Part shown: positions 54,474-63,979 of the stretch, piece by piece
Position numbering within the stretch: position 1 is the first letter of the stretch
Layout: each line of letters starts with the position of its first letter
Origin: Legionella sp. W10-070
GTDB taxonomy: Bacteria; Pseudomonadota; Gammaproteobacteria; Legionellales; Legionellaceae
Length of the DNA stretch: 64,000 bases
Direction of reading: 5' to 3'
Assembly: GCF_900640175.1 (NCBI RefSeq)
Contig: NZ_CAAAJC010000001.1
Location: 152,730 to 216,729 of the forward strand
Translations under genes and position numbers: made by a program
Notes under the pieces: model-generated
What the model saw: only the letters and a program-made list of their open reading frames with translations
The model's database searches: none
What the model was told of the DNA's origin: nothing

Positions 54474-56548
54474 AAATTAAGCTGTAGTAAAGAAATATCT
54501 GCAACCCCTTGCAGCAGGGTTTGTAAGCGAATTAGCAACCGCAGCCGATTTGCTTTAAGCGCCTTGTCATCGACCATGACCATAACATGCTCAAAAAAAG
54601 CATCTACAGACTCTCGCATACTGGCTAATGTGGTCAGGGTATTCTTATAATCATTCGCTGCATAAAATGGCTCAACCGTTTTTTCAACCATACAAAGCTG
54701 CATAAAGAGCGATTTTTCAGCGTCCTCCACTAAAAGATTTTCATCAACAGGGCTGGTACTGTCTGTAAACTCAGACTGCTGCAATAAGTTATTGACGCGC
54801 TTGCAAGCTGCAGATAATGCAGCAGCCTCTGGTAAATGAATAAATTCCGCCAACGCCTTGATTCGCTTGTCAAAATCAAAAAGCCAATCCCACTGACGGG
54901 CACGCACTGCCTGGAATAATTCAGAATTAATTCCCTGGCCTTGATAATAAGATTGCATGCGCTCAAGAATAAAAGGCTGCAACTCAGCTATTGCAGGCTT
55001 ATTATCAGGCAATTGCTCCCCATAGACTTTGAGTGTTTCAGTAATCAAGGTCGATAGATTAAACTGCGCAGAAGTTAAAATTAATAAACGCACAACAGCC
55101 AAAGCATGGCGGCGTAATTTAAATGGATCCTTCACCCCAGTCGGTTTTTGCCCAATAGCAAAAATCCCGGTTAAGGTGTCTATTCTGTCTGCCAACGATA
55201 ACGCAAGCCCTAATTTAGAGGAGGGTAGTTTATCGCCTGCAAAACGAGGCATGTATTGTTCCCTTAAGGCAAGAGCTACTTCTTCAGATTCCCCATCATG
55301 AAGGGCATAATAATAGCCCATCAGCCCCTGAAGCTCGGGGAACTCACCTACCATTCCTGTCATTAAATCACATTTGGATAATTCTGCTGCCCGCTCTGCT
55401 TGCTGCTCATTTAAGGCAAATGGGGTACTTAACATGCTCATCAATGTCTGCATTCGCATTGCCTTATCCCGCAAACTGCCCAGTTTGGCTTGAAAAACAA
55501 CGTTCTCGGTAGCAGCAATATGATGGCTTAGGGGTTGTTTTTTATCCAAATGGAAGAAAAAGGCAGCATCGCTTAACCTTGCACGCATTACTTTTTCGTT
55601 ACCCGTTACTACCTGTCGGGGATTAGAACTGCTGATATTTGCTACGGTAATAAAATGTGGCAACAGGTTACCCGCCTTGTCTTGCAGGGCAAAGCATTTT
55701 TGATGTGACTGCATGGACGCAATCAATGCCTCAGGCGGAACGTCTAAAAATTCCTGCTCAAAATTGGCAACAAGGGCTTGCGGCCATTCAACAATAGAGG
55801 TCACTTCATCGACTAACTCATCCGGCATAATAGCCTGGGCATGATTCTCTGCAGCGAGTTTCTGCACCTGCTCTTTGATCAGTTCCCGCCGAGCTGCAAA
55901 ATCCGCAACGACAAAAGCTTCCCGAAGCAAGGGTTCATAATCCTGAGCCTTATCAATCTCAATGGATTGCGGGTGGTGAAAGCGATGTCCGTAACTGTAA
56001 CGGCCTGTCTTTACACCAAAGATATCTCCATCTATCAGCTCCTCACCCCATAACATAACAGCCCAATGGACAGGGCGAGCAAATTCTGCATCCCCGCTTC
56101 CCCAGCGCATTGGCTTGGCAATAGGCAAAGCATGCAGTGCCTGAAGAATAAAGGTTGGCAGAACCTCTTTTGTTTTGGCCCCTTCGCGGCAGGTTTCATA
56201 AATTAGCCATTCGCCCTTATCCGTTTTACTGATCTTAAGCTGTTCCAACGCAGCACCACAGGATTTGGCAAATCCTGACAGAGCGGGCGTAGGCTGACCT
56301 TCTGCAGTATAAGCGGCAGCTAATGCCGGACCACGACGAGATACAATTTGACTTGGTTGGTTTTCCTGCATATCGGTTATTAAAATAGCCAATCGCCTGG
56401 GTGTGGCAAAAGATTTTACCTTTCCATAACCAATTTCAGCCTTATCAAGCAGGGCCAGAAGATTACTTGTCAACGCTTCGGCTAAAGGCCAAACTGCTCC
56501 TGATGGAAGCTCTTCACATCCTAATTCAAATAAAAAATCATTCACCAT
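54470..56548 (-). CDS. glyS: Glycine--tRNA ligase beta subunit GlyS
   Basis: A 692-residue beta chain of the heterotetrameric glycyl-tRNA synthetase; it recognises tRNA-Gly. The N-terminal FLFELGCEELPSGAV and VKSFATPRRLAILI blocks, the central SMQSHQKCFALQDKAGNLLP and the C-terminal DALR-type anticodon domain are all present. Length matches E. coli GlyS (689). It is coupled to glyQ by a TAATG overlap. Confidence 0.96.
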   Translation of the reverse strand: MVNDFLFELGCEELPSGAVWPLAEALTSNLLALLDKAEIGYGKVKSFATPRRLAILITDMQENQPSQIVSRRGPALAAAYTAEGQPTPALSGFAKSCGAALEQLKISKTDKGEWLIYETCREGAKTKEVLPTFILQALHALPIAKPMRWGSGDAEFARPVHWAVMLWGEELIDGDIFGVKTGRYSYGHRFHHPQSIEIDKAQDYEPLLREAFVVADFAARRELIKEQVQKLAAENHAQAIMPDELVDEVTSIVEWPQALVANFEQEFLDVPPEALIASMQSHQKCFALQDKAGNLLPHFITVANISSSNPRQVVTGNEKVMRARLSDAAFFFHLDKKQPLSHHIAATENVVFQAKLGSLRDKAMRMQTLMSMLSTPFALNEQQAERAAELSKCDLMTGMVGEFPELQGLMGYYYALHDGESEEVALALREQYMPRFAGDKLPSSKLGLALSLADRIDTLTGIFAIGQKPTGVKDPFKLRRHALAVVRLLILTSAQFNLSTLITETLKVYGEQLPDNKPAIAELQPFILERMQSYYQGQGINSELFQAVRARQWDWLFDFDKRIKALAEFIHLPEAAALSAACKRVNNLLQQSEFTDSTSPVDENLLVEDAEKSLFMQLCMVEKTVEPFYAANDYKNTLTTLASMRESVDAFFEHVMVMVDDKALKANRLRLLIRLQTLLQGVADISLLQLNL

Positions 56549-57444
56549 TACACACCTTTCTGCATAGGAAAACCCAGCGCTTCACGCGCATTATAGTACG
56601 TCTGGGCCACTGCTCTGGATAATTGACGAACCCGCAGAATATACCGTTGTCTCTCAGTCACTGAAATAGCTCGCCTTGCGTCTAGTAAATTGAACGCATG
56701 CGAAGCTTTCATTACCATCTCATAAGCAGGCAAGGGAAGATCCAGGGCAACCAGCTTCTGCGCTTCTTCCTCATAATAATCAAATTGTCTAAACAGCACT
56801 TCCACATTGGCATACTCAAAATTATAAGCAGACATCTCTACTTCATTCTGGTGGAATACGTCACCATAGGTTACTGTCCCATAAGCGGTTTTACTCCAGG
56901 GTAATTCAAACAGATTATCCACCCCCAAAATAAACATCGCAATCCGTTCAAGACCGTAGGTTAGCTCGCCGGTAACCGGCTTGCATGTTAACCCGCCGAC
57001 TTGTTGGAAATAGGTAAACTGGGATATTTCCATCCCATTTTGCCAGACCTCCCAACCCAATCCCCAGGCACCTAAAGTGGGTGATTCCCAGTTATCTTCA
57101 ACAAAACGAATATCATCAGCCAGTGGGTCAACACCTAATGCACGAAGAGAGTCCAGGTATTTTTCCTGAATGTTCAGCGGTGAGGGTTTGAGCACTACCT
57201 GAAACTGATAATAATGCTGGACGCGGTTTGGATTTTCACCATAACGCCCATCGGTCGGTCGCCGGGAAGGCTGAACGTAAGCAGCCGACCAGGGTTCAGG
57301 GCCTATTGCACGCAAGAAGGTAGCAGGATGAAAAGTCCCAGCTCCAACTTCCATATCCAGAGGTTGCAATATCAGGCAACCTTGTTCTGCCCAAAATTGC
57401 TGTAGCGTTAAAATAATATCTTGGAATGTGCCAGGTTTTGCCAT
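56548..57444 (-). CDS. glyQ: Glycine--tRNA ligase alpha subunit GlyQ
   Basis: A 298-residue catalytic subunit. Class II features are visible: [20 protein letters not shown] near the N-terminus, [20 protein letters not shown], and [20 protein letters not shown]. It forms alpha2-beta2 with GlyS to charge tRNA-Gly. First gene of the glyQ-glyS-gmhB-rsmJ unit. Confidence 0.97.
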   Translation of the reverse strand: MAKPGTFQDIILTLQQFWAEQGCLILQPLDMEVGAGTFHPATFLRAIGPEPWSAAYVQPSRRPTDGRYGENPNRVQHYYQFQVVLKPSPLNIQEKYLDSLRALGVDPLADDIRFVEDNWESPTLGAWGLGWEVWQNGMEISQFTYFQQVGGLTCKPVTGELTYGLERIAMFILGVDNLFELPWSKTAYGTVTYGDVFHQNEVEMSAYNFEYANVEVLFRQFDYYEEEAQKLVALDLPLPAYEMVMKASHAFNLLDARRAISVTERQRYILRVRQLSRAVAQTYYNAREALGFPMQKGV

Positions 57445-57571
57445 ATTTTTCTCAAATCATGAATACTACCAGAAATGGTCAGATGGTAACATTTCTACAA
57501 AAAATCGAAACCCCATTTTCTTCCTGAACCTAACTTCCGATATTATTAAACCACAGTTCCGCTTACTATGG

Positions 57572-57594
57572 TTCCCGCGGTCAAACCGCGGGAA
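57572..57594. repeat. GC-rich palindrome in the glyQ upstream gap
   Basis: TTCCCGCGGT and its complement flank a CAA loop. It stands in the otherwise featureless 256-base gap between divergent-end genes (the glyQ start and the 3' end of the Com1-like gene) and may end transcription of the latter or be a dispersed repeat. Confidence 0.6.
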
Positions 57595-57700
57595 TTCGAG
57601 TCATGGGGGGATAAAAAAGCGAATTAATTTATTAAAGCAACTATCTCAGTTATTCGAGAACTGGAACGATAAGTTTAAGCCTACAAGCATAAATGATTGT

Positions 57701-58486
57701 CTAGCTATTGGAGGACGCCTTCTTGATTAACTCCTGCAATACCTGCTCACTTGCTGCTCCAGGAATAAATGAAGGCGAAGCACCTTCTTTCAACTTGCCA
57801 TTTGCAGTGGCAGCAACAATAAAGGCCGGAGTTCCCATTAAATGTAATTTTTCAGCCAGCTCACGATTAGCATTTAAAGCATCAGTAACGGTTTTGCTGT
57901 CCATGTCTGTTTTTAATTTGGTCATGTCCACGCCAACCGATTTAGCAACATCCATAACTAACTGTTCATTCAAACGCTTGTCTTGCTTGATTAAGGCTTC
58001 ATGCATGGCTTGGTACTTTCCTTGCATTGCTGCTGCCAGTGCTGCTCTGGACGCTATATCAGAGCTTTTACCGAAAATAGGAAATTCCTTATATACTACC
58101 CGTAAATTAGAGTCTTTCTTAACCAATTCACTAATTACAGGTGCCATTTTTTTACAATGGATACACTGGTAATCAAAAAACTCAACCAGCGTGACACTTC
58201 CCTTTGGATTGCCAACTACAGTTAAACTGTCATCAAATAATTGGTTGGCATTTTCCTTAATTGCGACTTGTGCCTGTTGCTGCATAACCTGCTGTTGTTT
58301 TTGCTGCAGTGCCTGAGAGGCTTCCAGTAAAACCTCTGGGTTATTAACCAGGTAGTTATGGATTACTTTTTCTATTTCTTTTTTTTGTGCTTCAGACATC
58401 GCAGCTGAAGCATCAGCAGCCATAGCCAGCGGTGAAGCCATTGCTGTTATTAGTGAACCGGCAGTTAATAAAGTTTTTAATTTCAC
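57701..58486 (-). CDS. DsbA/Com1-like periplasmic thiol-disulfide oxidoreductase
   Basis: A 261-residue exported protein with signal peptide (LLTAGSLITAMASPLAMAAD). An N-terminal helical, Gln-rich dimerisation-like region (residues about 40-90) precedes a thioredoxin-fold domain with active site FFDYQCIHCKKMAPV (CIHC) and the cis-Pro loop LMGTPAFIVA. The layout resembles Coxiella Com1 and Legionella DsbA2, which handle disulfides in surface and secretion-system proteins. The isolated gene has a good GGGGAAGG site upstream. Confidence 0.87.
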   Translation of the reverse strand: MKLKTLLTAGSLITAMASPLAMAADASAAMSEAQKKEIEKVIHNYLVNNPEVLLEASQALQQKQQQVMQQQAQVAIKENANQLFDDSLTVVGNPKGSVTLVEFFDYQCIHCKKMAPVISELVKKDSNLRVVYKEFPIFGKSSDIASRAALAAAMQGKYQAMHEALIKQDKRLNEQLVMDVAKSVGVDMTKLKTDMDSKTVTDALNANRELAEKLHLMGTPAFIVAATANGKLKEGASPSFIPGAASEQVLQELIKKASSNS

Positions 58487-58566
58487 ACCCTTCCCCTTAG
58501 TCGTTTATGAGTCAAACTTAACAACAGCAACGTAGCACCAGCGCTGACTAAATTCAATAGCTTTAT

Positions 58567-60738
58567 CTAAAAAGAGCAATCTTCAAGAATAGTCAAATTG
58601 GCATAGGCCAATACCAGCCACTTCCTACCATGCTCTGAAAATTTTATCTGCACGCGGGTATGGGCACCACTTCCCTCGATTGCCAGGATGACTCCCTGGC
58701 CGAACTTGGCATGACTGACAGCCTGTCCTAATCTTAAACCTGATTTCTCCTGGGCGGAATCGGGTAACCGCTGTTGAGAAACTGCAGGCTGGAAACGCGC
58801 CTTAACACGTATTTCATCCAGCAATTCTGTGGGCAGCTCACGCAAAAACCGGGAAGGACGATGGTATTCTTCACGTCCATATTGGCGGCGTACTTCCGCA
58901 TAAGACAAAATAAGTTTATCCATCGCCCGAGTCATTCCAACGTAGCAAAGCCTACGCTCTTCTTCAAGGCGACCAGGCTCTTCAATACTCTGTTTTGATG
59001 GAAATACACCTTCCTCCACCCCTGTTAAGAAAACCAAGGGAAACTCCAATCCTTTTGCGGCATGCAATGTCATTAAATGCACATAACGTTCATGCGCTTC
59101 AGCCTGCATCTCTCCGGCCTCCAAGGAAGCATGGGCAAGAAAAGCAACCAGTAAGGGCAGCTCTTCTTCTACACTATCCTGTTCATAACGAAACTGCTTG
59201 GCGGCATTCACCAATTCTTGCAGGTTATCCAGCCTGGACTGTGCTTTTTCCCCCTTGATTTTTGCAAAATGGGCATATAAGCCACTGGTTTTAATGACTT
59301 CATCAATCTGCTCATCCAGCGCCTTCTCAGCCGTTTCCAACTGTAATTTCTTAATCAGCTCAACAAAATTGGACAGTGCGGTTGCCGCTCGCTGGGGTAG
59401 AAGCTTGGCATTTAGTGAGCCTTCAGCTGCCTGCCACAAGGAAATCCCTTCTGTTTTAGCCAGATGCCTTAATTCTTCAAGAGTCTTCTCACCAATGCCT
59501 CGTGTAGGGAAATTGACGACTCTTTCAAAGGCCGTATCGTCATTCAGATTAGCCAGCAGGCGTAAATAAGCAAGGGAATCCTTGATTTCCGCACGCTCAA
59601 AAAACCGTACTCCGCCATAAATACGATAAGCAATGCCCGCCCGCAGCAAGGCTTCTTCAATCACCCGTGATTGAGCATTAGACCGGTAAAGGATAGCAAT
59701 TTCATCGGCACTGCGATCCTGGTTGAGTTCCATTAAGATCCGCTCACTGATAAAACGAGCCTCGTCCAGTTCATTAAAAGCACTGTAAACAATGATCTTT
59801 TCACCACTGCCCCCTGCAGTCCACAAGTTCTTCCCCATTCGTGCATTATTATTGGCAATCAACGTATTGGCCGCTTCAAGGATTGTTGAGGTTGAGCGAT
59901 AATTCTGCTCCAGACGAATAACCTGAGTACCCTTAAAATCCTGAGAAAACTGTTGAATGTTTTCCACCCTTGCCCCTCGCCAGCCATAAATTGATTGATC
60001 ATCATCGCCTACAGCCATTACAGAAGCCTGCTCACCAGCAAGCAAACGAATCCATGCATACTGAATCGTGTTTGTATCCTGAAACTCATCAACCAAAATT
60101 GCCTGAAATCGCTGACGATAGTGGGCTAATAAATCGCAATTATCGCGTAATAATTCATGGGTACGCAGCAACAGTTCCGCAAAATCAATCACTCCCGCAG
60201 TCTGACATGCCCCCTCATAAGCCTTGTAAATTTCTACCCAGGTACGGGAAGGGCCATAGGGCATAACATGTACATGCTGAGCCCTTAACCCCTCATCTTT
60301 TTTATTGTTAATAAAGGCTTGCGCCTGTTTAACCGGCCACTGGTTTTCATCAAGGTTTAAGGAAGCCAAAACCCGTTTAATTACTCGAGCCTGATCCTCG
60401 CTGTCCAGAATGTGAAATTGTTCAGGCAGCCTGGCCTCCTGGTAATGACGCCGCAGCAAACGATGACACAAGCTATGAAACGTCCCTACCCACCACCCTG
60501 ACAAGGGTGTTTCAAGCATTGCATTTAATCGTGTCTTCATCTCACCTGCAGCCTTGTTGGTGAAAGTAACCGCCAAAATAGAATGGGGAGAAAGATGCTC
60601 TTTCTCAATAAGCCAGGCAATACGGCTCACTAATACCCTGGTTTTACCGCTCCCGGCACCAGCGAGGACTAATGTATTCCCTAGCGGTGCAGTCACTGCT
60701 TCCCGCTGCTTTTCATTTAACCCGTCAAGCAATTTCAT
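58567..60738 (-). CDS. uvrD: DNA helicase II UvrD
   Basis: A 723-residue superfamily 1 helicase acting in excision and mismatch repair. Motif I LAGAGSGKTRVLVSRIAWLI, motif II ILVDEFQDTN, motif III AVGDDDQSIYGWRGA, motif IV RLEQNYRSTSTIL, motif V LMTLHAAKGLEFPLVF, and motif VI VGMTRAMDKLILSYA are all intact. The C-terminal Tudor-like tail (VSHAKFGQGVILAIEGSG) matches UvrD rather than Rep or PcrA short forms. Monocistronic. Confidence 0.96.
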   Translation of the reverse strand: MKLLDGLNEKQREAVTAPLGNTLVLAGAGSGKTRVLVSRIAWLIEKEHLSPHSILAVTFTNKAAGEMKTRLNAMLETPLSGWWVGTFHSLCHRLLRRHYQEARLPEQFHILDSEDQARVIKRVLASLNLDENQWPVKQAQAFINNKKDEGLRAQHVHVMPYGPSRTWVEIYKAYEGACQTAGVIDFAELLLRTHELLRDNCDLLAHYRQRFQAILVDEFQDTNTIQYAWIRLLAGEQASVMAVGDDDQSIYGWRGARVENIQQFSQDFKGTQVIRLEQNYRSTSTILEAANTLIANNNARMGKNLWTAGGSGEKIIVYSAFNELDEARFISERILMELNQDRSADEIAILYRSNAQSRVIEEALLRAGIAYRIYGGVRFFERAEIKDSLAYLRLLANLNDDTAFERVVNFPTRGIGEKTLEELRHLAKTEGISLWQAAEGSLNAKLLPQRAATALSNFVELIKKLQLETAEKALDEQIDEVIKTSGLYAHFAKIKGEKAQSRLDNLQELVNAAKQFRYEQDSVEEELPLLVAFLAHASLEAGEMQAEAHERYVHLMTLHAAKGLEFPLVFLTGVEEGVFPSKQSIEEPGRLEEERRLCYVGMTRAMDKLILSYAEVRRQYGREEYHRPSRFLRELPTELLDEIRVKARFQPAVSQQRLPDSAQEKSGLRLGQAVSHAKFGQGVILAIEGSGAHTRVQIKFSEHGRKWLVLAYANLTILEDCSF

Positions 60739-60958
60739 TGAATTTAAAACCTGTTAATTTAAATTTCCCGCATTATCTTAAATTTAGCAGCCAAAAACAA
60801 AATTTTAGCCATTGCTGGGTGCAATTAAACTGTGGTTGGTGTTAATTGCACCCTCCATTGCTATCCCAAAAGTATCGCTTCAGTTGCTATTCTTATGCAG
60901 GATAAGCTAAGCTGTTGTTGATTGAGAGGATAAATCTATTAAAATTTCAAGGAGGGTT

Positions 60959-61918
60959 ATGCATTCCCTTTTTCCTGCCATCAAGCCCTATAATCAACAT
61001 GAACTGCCGGTCAGTCCCCCTCATGTTCTTTATATTGAGGAAGTTGGCAATCCCAAAGGCAAGCCGGTAATCGTCTTGCATCATGGGCCTGGAGCCGCTA
61101 TAACCCCTGACCTGCGGCGTTTTTTTAACCCGGAAGTTTACCGTATTATCCTTTTCGACCAACGAGGTTGCGGCCGCTCCAAACCTTACGCCGAGTTAAT
61201 GGATAACACGACCCCTCATCTACTGGATGATATCGAAGCTATCCGAGATTACCTCGGTCTCACCCGCTTTGTCCTCTTTGGCAGCGGCTGGGGTTCACTC
61301 CTGGCACTGCTTTATGCCCAAATGTACCCACAGCAAATTGCAGCTTTATTATTAAACCAACTCTTTTTGGGCAGGAAAAAAGACATTGACTGGTTCTACC
61401 AGTCAGGCGCAAATCTTGTTTTCCCCGACTATTGGCAACATTTCATCAGTATAGTTCCCCCTGATGAACAACATGACATCATTGGCTACTATGCTCAATG
61501 CCTGCAGGATAACAACGAACTCGCCCGCATGGCAGCTGCTAAACACTGGGCTTTATGGCAGGCACATTGCAACAGCCTGCACCCCCACTTTAACCTTATC
61601 GACCAATACAGCGTACCGCATTTTGCATTGGCTCTTGCCAAGCTCGAATCCTATTACATCAGTAACCATTATTTTATTGAAGAAAACCAGGTCATTAATG
61701 AAGCTGATAAAATCAGGCATATTCCTGCTTATATTATTCATGGCCGTTACAATATGGTTTCGCCTCTTGGGGGTGCCTGGGATTTGCACCAGGTACTTAG
61801 CGCCTCCAATCTGAGAATAATTCGGGATGCCGGACATTCTGAGCTGGAGCCAGGGATTATTGATGCGTTGGTTACAGCCACTAAAGAAATTGCAAGGCAG
61901 GATTTGGATGTATGTTAA
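60959..61918 (+). CDS. Proline-iminopeptidase-like alpha/beta hydrolase lacking two triad residues
   Basis: A 319-residue homologue of proline iminopeptidase, with FDQRGCGRSKPYAE and the fold order intact. In active enzymes the nucleophile lies in GGSWGS and the acid in GRYD. Here the text reads FGSGWGS (Gly110 at the Ser position) and GRYNMVSP (Asn265 at the Asp position), while the His is kept (DAGHSELEP, His293). The oxyanion loop HGGPG is HHGPG. It is thus probably not a peptidase. AAGGAGGG precedes ATG 60959; dtd overlaps its end by seven bases. The frame is intact, so it is kept under selection or changed recently. Confidence 0.85.
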   Translation: MHSLFPAIKPYNQHELPVSPPHVLYIEEVGNPKGKPVIVLHHGPGAAITPDLRRFFNPEVYRIILFDQRGCGRSKPYAELMDNTTPHLLDDIEAIRDYLGLTRFVLFGSGWGSLLALLYAQMYPQQIAALLLNQLFLGRKKDIDWFYQSGANLVFPDYWQHFISIVPPDEQHDIIGYYAQCLQDNNELARMAAAKHWALWQAHCNSLHPHFNLIDQYSVPHFALALAKLESYYISNHYFIEENQVINEADKIRHIPAYIIHGRYNMVSPLGGAWDLHQVLSASNLRIIRDAGHSELEPGIIDALVTATKEIARQDLDVC

Positions 61919-62349
61919 TTGTAATCCAGCGGGTTCAGCAAGCCCATGTCACTATTAATGAACAAATCGCAGGTTCAATCTCTCAAGGGTTAGTTATCCT
62001 CTGTGGCTTTGAGAGTCATGATAATCAGCAAACCCTGATTCAGATGCTTAAGAAATGCCTTAATTATCGAGTTTTCAACGATAATCAAGGGAAAATGAAC
62101 TTAAGCCTGAAGAATATCAACGGTGGTTTATTACTGGTACCACAATTTACCCTGGTTGCCGACACCAATAAAGGGTTACGTCCGAGTTTCTCCAAGGCAG
62201 CTCCGCCAAAGGCAGGTCAAGACTTGTTTCAACAACTGTTAACCCTTGCTCGTGAGAATCATCCGACTGTTGCAAGTGGACAATTTGGTGCCGACATGCA
62301 GGTTCACCTTTGTAATGATGGGCCAGTAACCTTTGTTTTTCAGTTTTAG
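61912..62349 (+). CDS. dtd: D-aminoacyl-tRNA deacylase Dtd
   Basis: A 145-residue homodimeric enzyme freeing tRNA from mischarged D-amino acids and glycine. Motifs are the N-terminal VQQAHVTI, the VPQFTLVADTNKGLRPSF catalytic segment and the C-terminal NDGPVTFVFQF. Length is exactly family-typical. It begins within the end of the hydrolase-like gene. Confidence 0.96.
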   Translation: MLIVIQRVQQAHVTINEQIAGSISQGLVILCGFESHDNQQTLIQMLKKCLNYRVFNDNQGKMNLSLKNINGGLLLVPQFTLVADTNKGLRPSFSKAAPPKAGQDLFQQLLTLARENHPTVASGQFGADMQVHLCNDGPVTFVFQF

Positions 62350-62439
62350 ACAGCCTGTGGCAGACCCAAACTTTGAGTTTCCAATGTACTCAAACTGGTG
62401 TAACATCATCTTAAAATAGCAAACAAAAATAAAAAAATC

Positions 62440-63267
62440 ATGCGCTTAATTGCCATTCTTTCGAGCCTAATCAGTGCTTTAATGCTTGCTGCCTGTATGC
62501 ATAAGGGAACCAATCCAGCTGATCCTTACGAGCCAATTAACCGTGAAATTTATAAATTTAATATGGCCGTTGATGCCACCATGCTGAAACCGGTCGCCAG
62601 AGTTTACAAAGCGGCAATACCTGCCCCGGTAAGAGCAGGTGTTAATAATGCCTACAATAATGTGGCCATGCTACCAACGGTAGCCAATGATCTTTTTCAG
62701 GCGGAATGGCGCTTCGCGATTAAAGACAGCTGGCGCTTTTTAATTAACTCAACCTTTGGCATAGCCGGTCTATTTGATGTTGCGGATCAACATTTTAGCC
62801 TACCGCCTCACTATAATGATATGGGGTTAACCTTTGCCAAATGGGGTGATAAGAAATCACCTTATATCGTCATTCCCCTGTTAGGCCCAAGCACCATCCG
62901 CGATGGCATGGGTATGATTTTTGATTACTCTATCTTTACGCCTTATTTTTATATTAGAAATGATGCAGTTATCTGGGGACTGGCAGGTTTGAGGTATGTT
63001 GATTTACGTTCACAGATGTTTGAAACAGAAGCCGTATTTGATCAGGCGTTGGATAAATATGCCTTTATGCGGGATGCCTACCTGCAGCATCGCAACTTCC
63101 GGATTACCGGAGAACAACAAGAGGATGGTTCACTGTATATCGATGAAGAAGACTTTGGCAATTACATTGATGATGATGACACTCCCCCTGTTAAAAATAC
63201 CAAACCAACTAATGCCAGTATAAAAAATGCTTCACATAGCCCTGTATCAACCCGAAATCCCGCCTAA
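62440..63267 (+). CDS. mlaA: MlaA (VacJ) outer-membrane lipoprotein for lipid asymmetry
   Basis: A 275-residue lipoprotein with lipobox LAAC (Cys19). The VacJ signature [18 protein letters not shown] begins the mature chain, followed by the amphipathic helices ([20 protein letters not shown]) and [20 protein letters not shown]. It removes phospholipids from the outer leaflet together with MlaC and the MlaFEDB complex, none of which are nearby. The acidic C-terminal extension ([14 protein letters not shown]) is longer than in E. coli. Overlaps trmL by 41 bases. Confidence 0.95.
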   Translation: MRLIAILSSLISALMLAACMHKGTNPADPYEPINREIYKFNMAVDATMLKPVARVYKAAIPAPVRAGVNNAYNNVAMLPTVANDLFQAEWRFAIKDSWRFLINSTFGIAGLFDVADQHFSLPPHYNDMGLTFAKWGDKKSPYIVIPLLGPSTIRDGMGMIFDYSIFTPYFYIRNDAVIWGLAGLRYVDLRSQMFETEAVFDQALDKYAFMRDAYLQHRNFRITGEQQEDGSLYIDEEDFGNYIDDDDTPPVKNTKPTNASIKNASHSPVSTRNPA

Positions 63268-63679
63268 CACAGGGAATATTATTCGTTTGTGCGCCAATAG
63301 CGGCGCACAGCTTCATCTTATCCATCCTTTAGGCTTTGCCATAGATGATAAGCGCATGCGTCGCGCAGGCCTGGATTACCATGAATGGGCTAATGTCATT
63401 CATTACGATAATGAAGCACATTTTATTGAGCAAAACCAAAAGCGGCGCATCTTTGCCTGCTCAACTAAAGGACAGAAAAATTACCATGAAGTAAGTTATC
63501 AGGATGAGGATATGTTGCTGTTTGGGCCAGAAACACGAGGCTTACCTGCTGATTTAAGAGAACGCTATACCGCGATTCGTATCCCTATGTGCCCGCATAG
63601 CCGCAGCCTTAATTTATCCAATTCAGTAGCGATTATTCTTTTTGAAGCCTGGAGACAACTGCAGTTTCATGGCATCTGA
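63227..63679 (+). CDS. trmL: tRNA (cytidine(34)-2'-O)-methyltransferase TrmL
   Basis: A 150-residue SPOUT methyltransferase methylating the wobble base of tRNA-Leu. [31 protein letters not shown] and the knot-forming [19 protein letters not shown] are typical. Length matches E. coli TrmL (157). It begins inside the end of mlaA (41-base overlap), an unusually long coding overlap, but both frames show clear family signatures. Confidence 0.96.
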   Translation: MLHIALYQPEIPPNTGNIIRLCANSGAQLHLIHPLGFAIDDKRMRRAGLDYHEWANVIHYDNEAHFIEQNQKRRIFACSTKGQKNYHEVSYQDEDMLLFGPETRGLPADLRERYTAIRIPMCPHSRSLNLSNSVAIILFEAWRQLQFHGI

Positions 63680-63685
63680 CAACAT

Positions 63686-63723
63686 ACGTAGCCTTGATGA
63701 GCCTAGGCTCATCAAGGCTACGT
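63686..63723. repeat. Perfect 38-base palindrome of the GTAGCCTTGAT family
   Basis: Two 19-base arms meet without a loop; the left arm is ACGTAGCCTTGATGAGCCT. It lies six bases after trmL and would form a strong hairpin in mRNA, so it may end this transcript. It is related to the repeats at 16152 and 31933. Confidence 0.85.
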
Positions 63724-63777
63724 CCTTTCATATACTAACTGCAACGAGCGAGGTCATTACTCTTTGTATCAGAACGC

Positions 63778-63900
63778 TAGGGTTTGTTGACAATTGGAGC
63801 CAGAGCCTACGTTCCGCGCTTTATGCGCGGAATCTAGTCTCAAACCTTGTCAAGAGGATGGTTAGTTTCGTGTAGTTTGAGTGGATCCCGCGCATAAAGC
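63778..63900. mobile_element. MITE-like element, truncated copy
   Basis: This matches the first 123 bases of the element at 20774-20940 with four differences, then breaks off inside the second palindrome (after CATAAAGC) and loses the right inverted end. It therefore appears to be a decayed copy. Confidence 0.8.
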
Positions 63901-63928
63901 TTCCAATTGGCCCTAAGTTTTTATTGAC

Positions 63929-63965
63929 AAAGCTCTTATAATGCTGTTTAAGAGCTTTTTTATTT
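63929..63965 (+). terminator. Intrinsic terminator near the window end
   Basis: Ten-base arms (AAAGCTCTTA / TAAGAGCTTT) around a ten-base loop are followed by a T-rich run. It is the clearest rho-independent terminator in the window and stands just before a possible new gene. Confidence 0.65.
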
Positions 63966-63979
63966 TAATGGAGTAAGAA

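Noticed and set aside
57708..58172. 154-codon plus-strand frame opposite the Com1-like gene
   Set aside because: Antisense to an exported oxidoreductase with intact motifs; no start context.
63929..63944. TTGACA followed by TATAAT considered as a promoter
   Set aside because: The two hexamers are only about seven bases apart and belong to the terminator stem-loop.
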